Of a stretch of DNA of 64,000 nt, positions 44,144 to 55,600 are shown in pieces (position 1 is the stretch's first letter; every line of letters begins with the position of its first letter). Below the pieces are notes generated by a model. It saw only the letters and a list, made by a program, of their open reading frames with translations, ran no database searches and was not told where the DNA came from. A program made the translations under genes and the position numbers. The DNA is from Edaphochlamys debaryana (lineage: Eukaryota > Chlorophyta > Chlorophyceae > Chlamydomonadales), in assembly GCA_016858145.1 (NCBI GenBank), contig JAEHOE010000009.1, positions 248,001 through 312,000 on the forward strand. Direction: 5' to 3'.

Positions 44144-47100
44144 TCACTGCTCCATGGGCGCCCCCCCCTGCCCCTGCCCCTGCTGCCCCTGCGCCCGCTC
44201 CCGCTCCACCAGGTCCTGCACCGCGCGGAGGAAGTCGGCCACCGTGAAGCCCTGGGGAGGGGGGGTACCGTAAAGGGCGGGGAAGGGGGAAGAGGGGAGA
44301 AGAGGGGGAGAGGAGGGGCGGAAAGGGAGGTCAGAAGACGCGCGTCAGTCAGGTTTGTACGGGGAAGTCGGCCACCGTGAAGCCCTGGGGAGGGGAGGGG
44401 TACCGTAAAGGGCGGGAGAGCGGGGACAGATGAGCAGTGCTCGCGAGCTCTGGCCCCCAGCAGCATTCGCCTTCGCGGCCGGCGGCATGCAAGCTCTTCG
44501 CCAGCCCGCAAGACTGGCTAGCTCACCGCCGCCCGCAGCCCGAACTGCGACAGGTCCAGCTGCCCCGTCTGCAGCGCCGCCGAGAAGGTGGAGAGCTGCT
44601 GTTGGAACTGGGGCGAGTGGGCCAGGGCGGCCAGGTGCTCGGGGGTGCTGGGGGGGGGGGAGGGAGAGGAGGGGGGGGGGAAGAGGGGGAGAGGGGGGGA
44701 GAGGGATTTGAGGGGGAAGGGAGGGGCGAGTGGGCCAGGGCGGCCAGGTGCTCGGGGGTGCTGGGGGGGGGGGGGGGGGAGGGAGAAGGGGGGGAGAGGG
44801 GGAGTGTTTGAAGCTGATAAGGGGGAGATCGTCGAATGGTTAGTGGGATTGCCGGAGAAGGTACATACCGCCACAGGGGAGAGGGGGAGAGGGGGGGAGA
44901 GGGATTTGAGGGGGAAGGGAGGGGCGAGTTGGCCAGGGCCGCCAAGTGCTCGGGGGTGCTGGGGACAGGAAAGGGTGGGGGGATAAAGGTGATAAATTGA
45001 ACGCATTGGGGGGGGGCGGAAGGGGGCGAAGGGAAGGGGTCAAGGGCGTAAGTGTAGCGGGGTGGGAGGCGGAACACCCCTACAAACGCCACAAAAATGC
45101 CCACACCACCCCCACACAGGACCGCCCCCCCGCAGCCCACCGGTGCTCCTCCGGCAGGTGCGGCCCCAGCGCCTCCAGCACCCCCGGCTCCCGCAGCAGG
45201 GGGCCCAGGGTCTCGGGTCGGAGCACATCGGCCAGGGAGGGGCCGGGGGCGGCCACGGCGCGCCGCCGCCCGCCCAGGCCGCCCTGCAGCACGGAATGGG
45301 GACAAGGGGGCGGGGGACGGGGAGGGGAGGGCAGATGGGACGGGTGGGGCGGCGGGAAGGTGCAGCGGTCAGTGCCCAGCGGTTGGGGAGGACGGGCTGG
45401 GGCAAGGGCCGGAGGGGGCGTGGGTCTCGAGTTGTCCGCTGCGGATTGCAGTGTCCAGCTTTGAGCAGGCAAGAAGAGGACAGGCTCCTAGTTCGCTGCA
45501 TGGGGTTCACGCCACCAGCCCCGGAAGTCCATGCCATGAACCACAGGCGCCGTGCAGACCTGGGTTCACGCCACCAGCCAGCCCCAGATCTCAGTGCCGT
45601 GGCGTACGGCACAAGTGACGTGCACAGATGCCGTACCTGGGCAGCCGCCAGCTGTGCCAGGAGCGACTGGGCCAGCGCCTCCTCACTGCCGTACGCCGGC
45701 CTGCCGTACACAACAGAAGCACACGTGGTGGGTCAGGCGTACGGTGAGCGCCTCGCCTCACACCGCCCTTGAACTTCCGCACAAGGCCAATCGCCAATCG
45801 CCATAAGGCTTGAGTCCAGGCGTTTAATCTAACCTTAAACTCTCCGCTGACGCGCCCCACTATTACAGATCTAGCGCCCGTCTCCTGATGATCAAAGCCC
45901 GTAGCGCCCTTCTCCTGCTCGAGCCCACAGCATGCTGCCCAAGGCTGGCCGCCTGCCCCCACCCCCCGCACGGCTCACCTCGAGCCCCCGCCCAGCCCCG
46001 CGGCGATCGCGTTCCCCAGGATGGTGGCTAGGTCGGTTGCCTGCGGGGGGGCGGGGGGGGGGCGGGCGGGGCGACGGGAGGAGAAGTGGCTCCCACAGCG
46101 CACCCAGCGGCTCCCACAGCGCACCCAGCGGCTCCCACCCCCTCACTCTGCAACGCACACAGCGCATCCCATCCGCCTGTCCCCCCGGTCCCCCGTTTCC
46201 CCTGGATGGGTTGCTCACACAGCAGCACACATCTACGCACAGCTGCCCACGTGTAACTTGAAAAAGGGTCAGCACAAACAGAGCAGCTCACACTCGCCTG
46301 CGCGTTGACGGCCGCGGTACTGCCGGGCGTCTGCGCGGGGCCCGTGGGGATCTGTACGGCAGTGCCCCCCTGCTCCAGGGAGGCGCCTGCGCCGGGGGCG
46401 CTGGGGGAAGGCAAGGGTAGCAGGGGCCGACATGAGCTGCTCGTGTCCACACGCCGGGTTGAACGGTGATTGCTGCCTCCTCGTCAGCAGACACGTGTGG
46501 GCCATGTCGTGCGCGCCGGACCGACATTCACGGAAGGAGTGTGGTTGGGCTACTGACCACCAACCGCCCAACGGCCAACTACCCTAACCTCCGTACCTCG
46601 ACACGTGCGCGTGCTCCAGGGCCGACCGAGGCGCCACCCCGCCCACATCCAGCCCCCCGGCGGCGGGCAGGTCTGCAAGGGCCGAAGGCAGGTGGGATTG
46701 GGGTTGCAACGGGGCGAGGGCTCGCGAGAGCAAGGTCTGCTTTGCCCAAGGGGCGTTAGGCTAGCAAGCCACTCGTCAACTCAGGGAGGGTGAGACCGCC
46801 TTTGCAGGGTTGTTCGAATGGTAGGTAGAGACTCAGCCGGAAGTGGTGCGGGGCGTGGGCTTGGGTTCAGGGTGTGCGAGGCGGCGCCAAGCCCCCAACG
46901 CCCGCCTCCCGGGGGTGGGTGGGACTCAGCCGGGAGCGGGACGGGGGCTGTGCCCCCAAGCCCCAGCCTCCACCTACCCTCCGCGGGGTGGTTGACGGCT
47001 CGATTGAAGGCCGTCACATGGGCCCCGTCCTCCTCCGGCTTCAGCTCCTGCAGCCTGCGACCGGGCAAGAGGGGGGTTTGGGGTTTAGGGTTTGTCAACG

Positions 47101-48458
47101 AGAAACACGTGTCCAGGGCAACGTGGGACCCGTGCGGCGCGGGGTCAAAACCGCTCGAGAAGGGAGGCGAGACGAAGGCACGGATGAGGAGCACAGTGGA
47201 GGATTGAGGTCGAGTCGGAGGGTCACAGGGGAAAAGGCTTGCCGGTGCGGGCAGGCAACCGAGTGGGAGTGGGAGGGTCAAAAACAGTCGAGCTCCAGTG
47301 GTCCCGAAGAGCTCCGTGCCGTACATGGCGCAGCAGTACGTGCGCGCGCTTTCCAGTACGACAGGTGCAGCGGTTGTGGTGTGGTGTGCTGTGTCGTACT
47401 CTGTCGTACTCACCAGAAGTACACGTTGCGGGTCTTGTCGTCGGTGAAGCGGAGCACCAGGGCCCGCTGGTTGGGAATCTGCGCTGGGCGGGCGCGCAGC
47501 CAGACCGAGAGCGGTGAGTCAGCACCGGTACTAGTTGAGCCACCCCCGGTTGCCAGCCCTCGTCGGCCGGGTGAGCCCCGCAATGAGGCACGCCTGGTCC
47601 TGAACGGGGTCCCCTCGCCTTCTGTCAGCCCAACACTGCTCTCGTTGCCTTTGCGGTTCTCAGTGCGGTAGCCTGCGCCTCCCTTACGGATCCGGGGCTG
47701 AGCCACTCCGTTGCCCCGATGCCCCACATTCTAATACCCCAGTGTAAGACATATCCATAGACGGTAGGCGCGTCCTCCGATACCGCAGCTTGGCCGCAAC
47801 CGCTCCGCTCAGCCAACGCCCGCCCTTGGCAAGCTAAGGTAGACGACCGTAAGCTCCGCTAGCGCTAGCTAGCTAGCAGACGCCTTCAGGGCGGGTCCTC
47901 ATGACGCGCACCTTCTCCAGCACCGCCTCCCCAGGGAAAACAATCACGTCCTCCTCGGCAGCGGCTGCCGTACCGGCTGCCGTACGCTCGCACCACTGCA
48001 CGTGCACCAGCGTGTCCTCGGTCTGAGGAGTGAGGGGCCCAGGCGCGGTCGGGGGCAGAGGACGGCACGGTCAGGGTTCACGCCGAGGGGCACATGGAGG
48101 ACGGGGCGGCCCCCCGAAGCCCGAGTCTCCACGCCCTGTTAGCCTTCGTACGTCCAGGGTACCGGAGCTCCATCGCACGCGGCCGAGCAGCGACCGGCGC
48201 TTCCCCTGCCCCCCCCCCGCCCCGAGAGCTTCCGACGCCGCAGCTGACCCCCGGGTCTGCCACCCGCAGGGCCCGGCTCGGAGAGCACAGGGCCGAGCCC
48301 ACCGCAACCCGCAGTCCGCCAGGGAGCCCCGAAGAAGCTTAGCTGACCCAGAGGCTCGCCTGCACGACGCGGACCAGCCCCTTCCGCGCATCGGGGATGA
48401 GCTGCCCTGCGTTAAACTTGAGCTTCCCCGCCTTGAACTCGCAAAGCGTCGCCTCCAT
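44144..48458 (-). CDS. RPN13: 26S proteasome ubiquitin receptor Rpn13/ADRM1
   Basis: Proteasomal ubiquitin receptor of about 342 residues, which in other eukaryotes docks on Rpn2 and recruits the deubiquitinase UCH37. Exons in order: 48360-48458, 47912-48022, 47414-47478, 46978-47054, 46597-46672, 46298-46400, 45979-46040, 45637-45700, 45141-45283, 44527-44647, 44144-44251. All phases close. The N-terminal Pru domain (about 1-117) shows EFKAGKLKF, DARKGLVRVVQ, DTLVHVQWCER, VIVFPGEAVLEKV and the strand ending NVYFWLQE. A Gly/Ala-rich linker follows. The C-terminal DEUBAD domain (about 225-342) shows SLADVLRPETLGPLL, HLPEEHRTPEHLAALAHSPQF, QFGLRAAGFTVADFLRAV. Introns 1 and 6 are best modelled with GC-AG ends (CAG|GCGAGC and CAG|GCGAGT). 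Transcribed divergently from the receiver-SAM gene. Confidence 0.9.
44231..44417 (-). repeat. duplicated 5' edge of RPN13 last exon
   Basis: About 57 bp covering acceptor and exon start (GAAGTCGGCCACCGTGAAGC on plus, with flanking CTGGGGAGGG...TACCGTAAAGGGC) occurs at 44231 (true) and 44363 (intron 10 copy). The copy retains the AG. Confidence 0.9.
44613..44966 (-). repeat. triplicated 5' edge of RPN13 exon 10
   Basis: The acceptor plus the TPEHLAALA(H/N)SP coding edge occurs at 44613-44652 (true), 44726-44765 and 44926-44966. Two roughly 83-bp units (44683-44765 and 44883-44966) share the same upstream purine-rich tract. The intronic copies diverge after the SP codons. Confidence 0.92.
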
Positions 48459-48885
48459 TGCAAGGCCACCAGCGGGGCACTAAGGCCCGAGAGATAGTGG
48501 GGACGCTTGGCGTCGGGGATCTCGCGGGTAATTGCAGGTTTCGATAAGCGGCCCTCAAAATTCTTTCGCGTATTGTGCTGTAAACGTCGCGGCTTCTACA
48601 TCAACGTCAGAAGCAGCCTGGGTGCCCTCCGCCTCCTTGCGCGGCCCATTCGCTCCCCATCCCGCCTTTTCGTCGTCGAAACACGCTCCTGCACAGCGCG
48701 CTGCTGCCTGCATAGTGTACACTATCACACAGCATTCGATTGCGCACGCTATGTATGTTTTCAGCTCTGGTCGGTGCGCGGCAGGCGGCAGAGGCGACTG
48801 AGAACCGCTTGATAGTTTGCGACACGCAGCTTGAAGCTTGGCTTAGAGCGTTGCCCTTTGCCGGGGGGCTAAGCGACTCATCAGG
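48459..48885. promoter_or_regulatory. shared divergent promoter region
   Basis: 427 bp separate the start codons of RPN13 (minus) and the receiver-SAM gene (plus). Both 5' UTRs and promoters must lie here unless an upstream exon exists. No specific box is clear enough to name. Confidence 0.5.
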
Positions 48886-49599
48886 ATGCGCAAGCCAACA
48901 CATTTTGACAAGGCAGGCGTGCTGCGCATCCTGGCCGTCGATGACGACTCTGTGAACCTGATGGTGATTGAGTCGGTGCTGAAGCCGCTGGGGTGGGATA
49001 TCGTGCCCGCCATCGACGGCACCGAGGCCTACGCAGCGGTCGCAGAGGAGGTCTGGCCGGACATCGTGCTGCTGGACTACAATTTGGAAGTCGGCGACAG
49101 CGGGGAGGTGGTGCTCGCAAAGCTGCGCAGCACGCTCGGCGATGCTGTGCCGATCGTTATGTGCACAGCGATGAGCGCCAACTCGGAGGAGCTGCAGCGC
49201 TGCCTGGCCAACGGCGCGGTGGACGTGCTGTACAAGCCCTACGAGCGCAGCCGCGTGATGGAGATGGTCGACAAGCACTGCCCCGGGAAGACCGCCCCCA
49301 AAGCCCCCACACCCGCTGCGGCCCCGGCGCCCGTCCCCGCCCCAACGCCGGCACCGGCCCCAACGCCGGCACCGGCCCCCGCGCCGGCGCCTGCGCCGGC
49401 TCCTCCTCCGCCCTCTGCGGGGCCCGACGTGGAGTCCTTCTGCGCTGGCCTGGGGCTGGAGTACGTTGGGAAGAAGCTCAAGGAGCAGGGCGTGTCGCTC
49501 TCGGACTTGGCGGCCATCGACGATACCGGGCTGCGGAAGCTGGGCGTGGTGGTCAAGGGGCAGCGGGATAAGATCCTGGAGGCAGCAAAAGCGTTGTGA
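48886..49599 (+). CDS. receiver (REC) domain protein fused to a SAM domain
   Basis: Intronless, 237 residues. Residues about 12-127 form a response-regulator receiver domain with the acidic pocket VDDD (19-21), the phospho-acceptor D64 in IVLLDYNL, T94 in VMCTAM and K117 in YKPY, so all key residues are present. A Pro/Ala-rich linker with PAPTPAP repeats (about 133-178) leads to a C-terminal SAM domain (about 181-237: VESFCAGLGLEYVGKKL, LAAIDDTGLRKLGV, GQRDKILEA). There is no DNA-binding output domain, so the SAM domain probably mediates oligomerisation or binding of a partner after phosphorelay. No histidine kinase lies nearby. Start chosen at the only ATG before the domain; the upstream intergenic region is shared with RPN13. 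Confidence 0.88.
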   Translation: MRKPTHFDKAGVLRILAVDDDSVNLMVIESVLKPLGWDIVPAIDGTEAYAAVAEEVWPDIVLLDYNLEVGDSGEVVLAKLRSTLGDAVPIVMCTAMSANSEELQRCLANGAVDVLYKPYERSRVMEMVDKHCPGKTAPKAPTPAAAPAPVPAPTPAPAPTPAPAPAPAPAPAPPPPSAGPDVESFCAGLGLEYVGKKLKEQGVSLSDLAAIDDTGLRKLGVVVKGQRDKILEAAKAL

Positions 49600-52500
49600 T
49601 CTCCGTTTCGGGAGATGGCCAGGCGTCGTGACTGCGAGCTGCCAAGGGTTTGGGCTTGCTGTAGGCAGGTGGGGGCCCCGGTGCGTGTGCCTTGAGCTCG
49701 CGCCTCACGTGGGAAGGATGAGGGAGATAAATGAGGCCGTAGCGATACTTTGTGGCCTCTCGCGCGTTTTGACGCGGGGTGCGTACGGGTAACCATGTGT
49801 CCTACTTGGCTCGTGGCCTGAGAAGAAGTCTAGCTAAGCGCGGAGAGGAGGTTGGGCCCGATTGATGTGCGCCCAGGTTTTAGGTCATTGCGAATGAGGG
49901 TTTGTCTCCATGCAGCAGCGGCCTTTGGGCGGGTTGTGTCCTGCCCTCAGGGTCATCGACGCACATGGGACTAGCTTGTCCCTTCAGCGCTGCTATAAGT
50001 AATGAGCAACGGCACGTTCCCTTGGTGAAATGGACGGACGGATGCGACTTGGAGGCTAGGTCGGATGGCATGTTAAGATGTTGTTGTTCCTCACTGCTTG
50101 CTTTCTGGGTCTTTGCGGCGGGTTGGGATTGGCAGGGGCCGATGTTGAGCTTTGACAACTGCTGTGGATGGGGATATTGCTGGTGCTGGCGCTATGGAGG
50201 GTTGGGAATGGTCATGCGTTGCAAACATAAATGCCTGCCGGGGCCTGGCGAGACCGTTGGTTGAAGCGGTTCGTGCCGCGGTTGGTTGGCCTGTTGGCCT
50301 GGCTGTCAGAAGCAACACTAGCTGATAACGAGAAAGTCTGGGAGCGAGGATGAGCGACAGCGTGTGACTCCAGCTAGGTCAGCAGGCTGTCTGGCTCGAG
50401 CTTAAGCTTGAGAGGGGTGTGCGCAGATGCAGTACCTGCATGGCAGGAGCGTTAGGTGTTCGAGTGTGCCAAATAATGTGAGTGCTGAACGCACGGAGGG
50501 CCATGGGTGAAGAATCAAGAGATGCGGCCAGATGAGGTCCATATCTGTGTCATGGTCCCAGGGTCCAGGGCTGTAAACCAGCACGCCAGCCACCAGTGAG
50601 CCAATGTGCCTCCTGTCGCTTGTCAGGGCGGGCCCTGTCGCCAACGCACCTAGGGGTTTCTATGCTCGCAGGGGCCGTGCAGCGTAGTCCGGATGACGAA
50701 GAAGGAGGAAGCAGCTGAACGCAACTAGGCTGTGCGCAACGCAACAGAAAGAGGGAGACGCACCTAGATAGGGGTCTGGCGGTGACCGTGACTGGGTTGA
50801 CCTCCACCGCTCATCGGTGCTGAACCTGGCTGAACATGTGCAAGCTTCTAAGTGCTGACAAGCTGGAGGGCGCCAGCCCACGGCAAAAACTGAGGCTGCC
50901 CATCCTCACTGCCTCCTGGCAACCCCAACACATCTAGCGCAGTGCCGGCTTCGGGGCCAGACCAGGATAGCTGCACCTTGCCTTTAACCCATCCTGCCTA
51001 CATGCGCCTGACAGCAGCATGGGGTGATTGAAGCGTGCGACCGTGCCTGAGGCAGGGAGCAGCATGGCGCCATGGCCCCGCAGGACGCATGCAGCTGGGG
51101 ACAAGCGCACAGGGTCAGGACCCCCCGGGCCTCTGCTGAGCAGAGTCTGCTCCCCCTTGCATCGTGTGCCCCAAATGTACCGGTAACAAAAGAGGCTCCA
51201 CAGAAGTAGGTTTGCCTGTGATCTGAGACAGCGGTTGCAACAAGGCGCCGGGTCCTTGGAGGCGCCACGCCGCGGCGGCGCCAGGCGCACGGCTGTGCGG
51301 CTTCTGCGGACTGCACAGCATCCCCTGGGGATCGCTTGCCTGGCACTCCTGTCTTTTAACCCCTGCGTGATCCGCATTCTCCTCCTGCTGAAGATGCTGG
51401 GCTTCAGCCGGCCGGCCGCGCTGAAGCGGCCGCCGGCCGTGGACCCGGGCTGAGGGCCCAAACAAAGAGCAGCGGCGGCAGAGGGAGAGATGTAGCGGGT
51501 GGCGTGTGGGCAGTAGCGGATTGGAGACGCCCAACCCAACCGGCCAAGTCCGGCATTGCGGGGTTGCGAAGGCCCCCAACTTATGGCGGCGTGGGTTCAG
51601 TCCGTGCGCTGTGGGGCGTAGTGCTTGATTGCGCGGCCCCAGTACTGCCCGGCCTCGCGGGGTTTGGGGCTCAGCCCTTTTCCCTGTCCTGAGGAGGGAC
51701 AGACACCCTTGTTATCCCCTGGGATTGCACTTTACTGGCCTTGCTGGATGAGGATGAGGAGGGCGGAGGTTCCCGTAGCCGTACCTGCGGGTGGGTCCGG
51801 CCGGCTATGTCCAGGCCGAGGCGAGTAGACGCCTGACGAGCGCACCACCTCGTGTAGTGCGGGGTTCCAACGGATTAATGGCCGGGTGCGAGCCTGCTTG
51901 CGGGCTGGTGGTGGAGAGGGTTAAGGACTCGAACATTGGGCCCCCTGGGGGGGACCACGGGGCTCAGCCCTTCTCCTGCCTCGGGCAGCCACCCTTGTCT
52001 TATCCCCCTAGGTCACCAGGGCAGAATCCCTGATCCATGTGAGGCAAACGAGCCCTGAAACAAGGCGAAACAGGCATCTCTGTCCCTTTGACCGACGCTG
52101 CCTAGGCGATGGGGGGAGGGGGGGGAGCTGCGCGCACAGAGCTGTCAAGGGCAAGGCAGGGTGCGGAGGCTGGCTGGAAGTCAACAGGAAATCCGTTTGT
52201 GCAGGCATGCACGCTGCACACCAGTCCACCACTGGGCGGTACTCTCGGGGCGTGTGCCGTTGCCGTTTCGAAGGCCGCGAGGGTGATGCCTGCAGACGGT
52301 TTCGGCGGCCCAGCCCAGTCAGCACGATCATTACAAACACTTGCCTCTGGCCACTGGGCTGACTGGCCGAAGCCTCACGCAACCCGTCTGCTCACGGTGA
52401 CATAACTAACGCTGTGGCTCGACTCGCCAAAGCCCAGCCGAGGGTCGCCCTCTCAAGCACCCCTGGACCGGGTACTTCTGTCCGGTCCGGTACGGGCTGT

Positions 52501-52600
52501 GGGATACCGGTGGTTCCTAGTCCATGACTCCACCGCCACCGCAAAGCTCGGTCCCCTCCCCCATCCCCTATTTGCGTGATTCCCTGCACAAACTGTCCTC
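49600..52600. other. 3-kb intergenic region, no supported gene
   Basis: Contains the 3' untranslated regions of the receiver-SAM gene and of the minus-strand TTL-like gene. Frames such as 50934-51539 (minus) lack protein-like composition. The sequence GCTTGCCTGGCACTCYTG near 51340 also occurs in HYR intron 3 (about 18465), and a CTCGCAGGGGCC(A/G)TGCAGCG element near 50668 is also at about 43025. These are probably dispersed short repeats. Confidence 0.45.
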
Positions 52601-55600
52601 CTAAGCCGCTTGCGCCGCCGCTGCCGCCCCAGCCCCGCCTGGATTTGCCCCGGCCTCCGTCTTGCCAGCCTCGCCTGCACACCACTCCTCCAGCACCGCC
52701 TCCAAAAGCCGCACAGCGCAAGCCGCCGCCGGCGCAAGTGGCTCAGCCCCAGCTTTGCTGTCGGCAGCAGCGCCGCTGGGTGCAGTAGGGCAGAGGCCGC
52801 CGGCAGGACTGCGCCCACGCACCGCCTCGAACGCGGCGAGTACAGCATCGATGCGGCTGTACGGCAGCCGAGCCGTGGCCAGCACGTACGGCGTCGTGGT
52901 CATGTACTTCATGGACCGTACGAGGTCCATGTTGACTGCCGTGATGCTCTCCCGTACGAACCCCAGCCCTGTCTGAAGCTGCTGCATCCTGCCGCCGCTG
53001 CCGTTGGCACCGGCACCGGCGGCGGCGCCGCCGCCGCCAGCGTCGCCGGCGGCCGCCCCTGGGCCCGTGACAGCGGCGGCGAGGCTTCGCACCGCCGCCA
53101 GCGCGGCGGAGTTGAGTTCCAGGGCCGCGGGTTGCGGGAAGATCGGATCAAAATCCAGATCCTGCTCCAGCTCGTACACCGTATCTGCGAGTGCGTGCAG
53201 GGGCTCCCACTCGAAGCAGCGCTTGCGGCACTCGGACTTCGGCGCCGCCGCCGCCGCCAGGGTCGCTGCCGTCGCCGCCGTCATGGCCTGCAAGAGCATG
53301 CGGCCGCTTCCGCCGGCGGCGGCGGCGGCGGCCTCTGCCTCCGTCGACCGCTTCCGCCACGGCGGCCGGACGGGCTCCTCCCCAGCAGCGGTTGCTCCAG
53401 CGCCGACGGCGCCGGCGGCGGCGCTGCGGCGGCGGCGCACCTCGTCGAGCACGCCAGCCGCCGCCGACGCGGCGGCGTCCTCCGCCGCCGAGTCCGCCGG
53501 CTGCCCCCGCGCTTGCATCCCCGCCGCTGCCTGCCGTCCGACGCCTGAGCCCGGCCCAGCACCTCTCCCCTTCGCCGCACGACCGGCACGGTGCGTTTTC
53601 CCCTGACGCAGGCTCTTCGTTCCCTGCCCCTCCTCGCCTGTCGAGGCCCCTCCAGAGTGTGCCTCGAGGAGTCGCCGCCTCGGCACCTGACCCAAGGGTA
53701 CTTTGCGTTCCAGGTCCCAAGGGCCCCGAGACCGAGCCAGCACGTCGCCTCCCCACCGCTTCCCACCGCCGCCTCCGCCAGCGCTGCTGACGGCGCTGGC
53801 GGCGGCGACGCCCCAGTCGAACGGCTGCGCTGCCGCTGCCGCCACCGCCGCCAGACCGACCGGCAGCTCCGCCGCCGTCAGGCGGCGGCCGCTGCCCGCG
53901 GCGCCGGCGGCCGCCGCCGTCGTGGCGGCGGCGCCGCCAGCGGCGCCGGCTTTGGTGGTGGCGGCGGCGGTGGGCAGGACGGGCCAGTCGGGCGCGGGGC
54001 CCCACGATTTGGGCACTGGGCAGAGCAGGTGCCGCACGGCCTTGACTGCTGCTGCAGCTGCCGCGAAGTCCGACGGCAGGTGGGTCTTCAGGAAGGCCTG
54101 TGAGGGGCGGGGCCGCGGGAGGTGTGGGGGACGGCGCGGGTTACAACACGGCGTGGGGTTGCGCAGGCGGGCGCAGGTTCCCGTGGTGGTGGTGGCGTGC
54201 TTGGTAGCAGCACCAGGAGCGGATCGTGTTGGTGGGAACAGCGCCGGCACGAGGCCTCAGTGAAGATGCCGCAGCGAGGCGCCACCGAGCTGACATGGGC
54301 CTGGACCAGTACTGACTACGCCTCGGAGTAACCAATAACCAACTGACTAAGCCTCAGAGTAACCAGTACCCCGACTGACTAAGCCTGGATGTAAGCCTGG
54401 AGTCCCTTTGGCCCACGGCCCGCAAGGGAGTTCACGGCTGATGCCCTCGCCCCGGTCCGTGTAACAACCCAGTACCCCTGGCGCCGACGGCTCACCTGCA
54501 GGTCAGCCGTGTCGTTGTTGGGCGGCCGCAGCAGCGCCGCCATGGACCGAAGCACGCCGCCGACGGTGGGGGCCGCCGCTGCGCCCGGCCCCGCCCCCGC
54601 GCCTCCGGCCCCTGCACCCCCGCCCCCCGCGCCGCCCGGTGCGGCCCCAGCGCTGGTGTTGTTGGCACGAACGGGCGGCGGCCCCAGCGGTAGGCCGACT
54701 AGCCGGATTGCGTGTTCCAGGAAGCGCTCCTTCTCACGGTCGAAGGCCGCGTACGCCGCGGCACGCTCCGGAGACACAACCTCCCCCTCCGCCGGCCCCT
54801 CGGCTGCGGCCCCCGAAGTCTGCCCCGCGCCCGTGGCGCCGGCCCCCGCAACCGCGCTTGCGCCCGTGGCCGTGGCTCCAGATCCAGATCCAGATCCAGA
54901 TCCGGACCGGGTTCCGGATCCTGCTTCGGCGGCTGCCAGCTTTGCGTCGGCATCCCGGGCGGGGTCGCCTGGTGCGGTGCGCAGTCTGGCTAGGGAGGGC
55001 AGTGCGTTGACTTCCACCAGCGTGGGGTGGAAGGTGGCGTTGAGCAAGAAGTCCACGCCCAGAACCTCGAAGCCTGAGGGACGGCGCAGGGGTAGGGGGC
55101 GTCGGTGACCGTTCGGTGCTGGTTGCTGGGCCTACGACAACTGCGGCTGCATGCGCGCCCGCCCCGACCACGCAACCCCACTCCCACCTCCCGTACAGCC
55201 CATGCGCTGACCGTGTAGCCCAACAGACCTGCTCACCGCAGCTCTCCCCGTGCAGCCCTCCCCGTGACCCCCTGGTGAGCGTGCAGCGTGCAGCCAAACC
55301 AAAGCCTACGCTGCCCAGTCCCCCGCCAATCGTAGGCCTCGGGGGCCGTTCTCCGTGCATTGCGCACCTGCCGGCGCACTCCCAGCCCGGCCCGGCCCAC
55401 GCCCCCCTCCACCGCCCCCAGCCCTCCAGCGCCGACAGCCCCCACGTGCAGCAGCGAGTAACCCCTCATCCACGGACCGCGCACGCTGCCGGCGCACCCC
55501 CCCCCCCTCCCCATAGCCCCCGCCCACCCCCCCAGACCGCCCTCCGCTCACCACAGCCCTCCAGCGCCGACAGGCCCCGCGCGGCGGTCCGCATTCGCCG

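Noticed and set aside
52610..53790. Long plus-strand frames opposite the last TTL-like exon
   Set aside because: Ala/Arg/Pro low-complexity shadows caused by high GC; the minus frame is continuous with the TTL domain.
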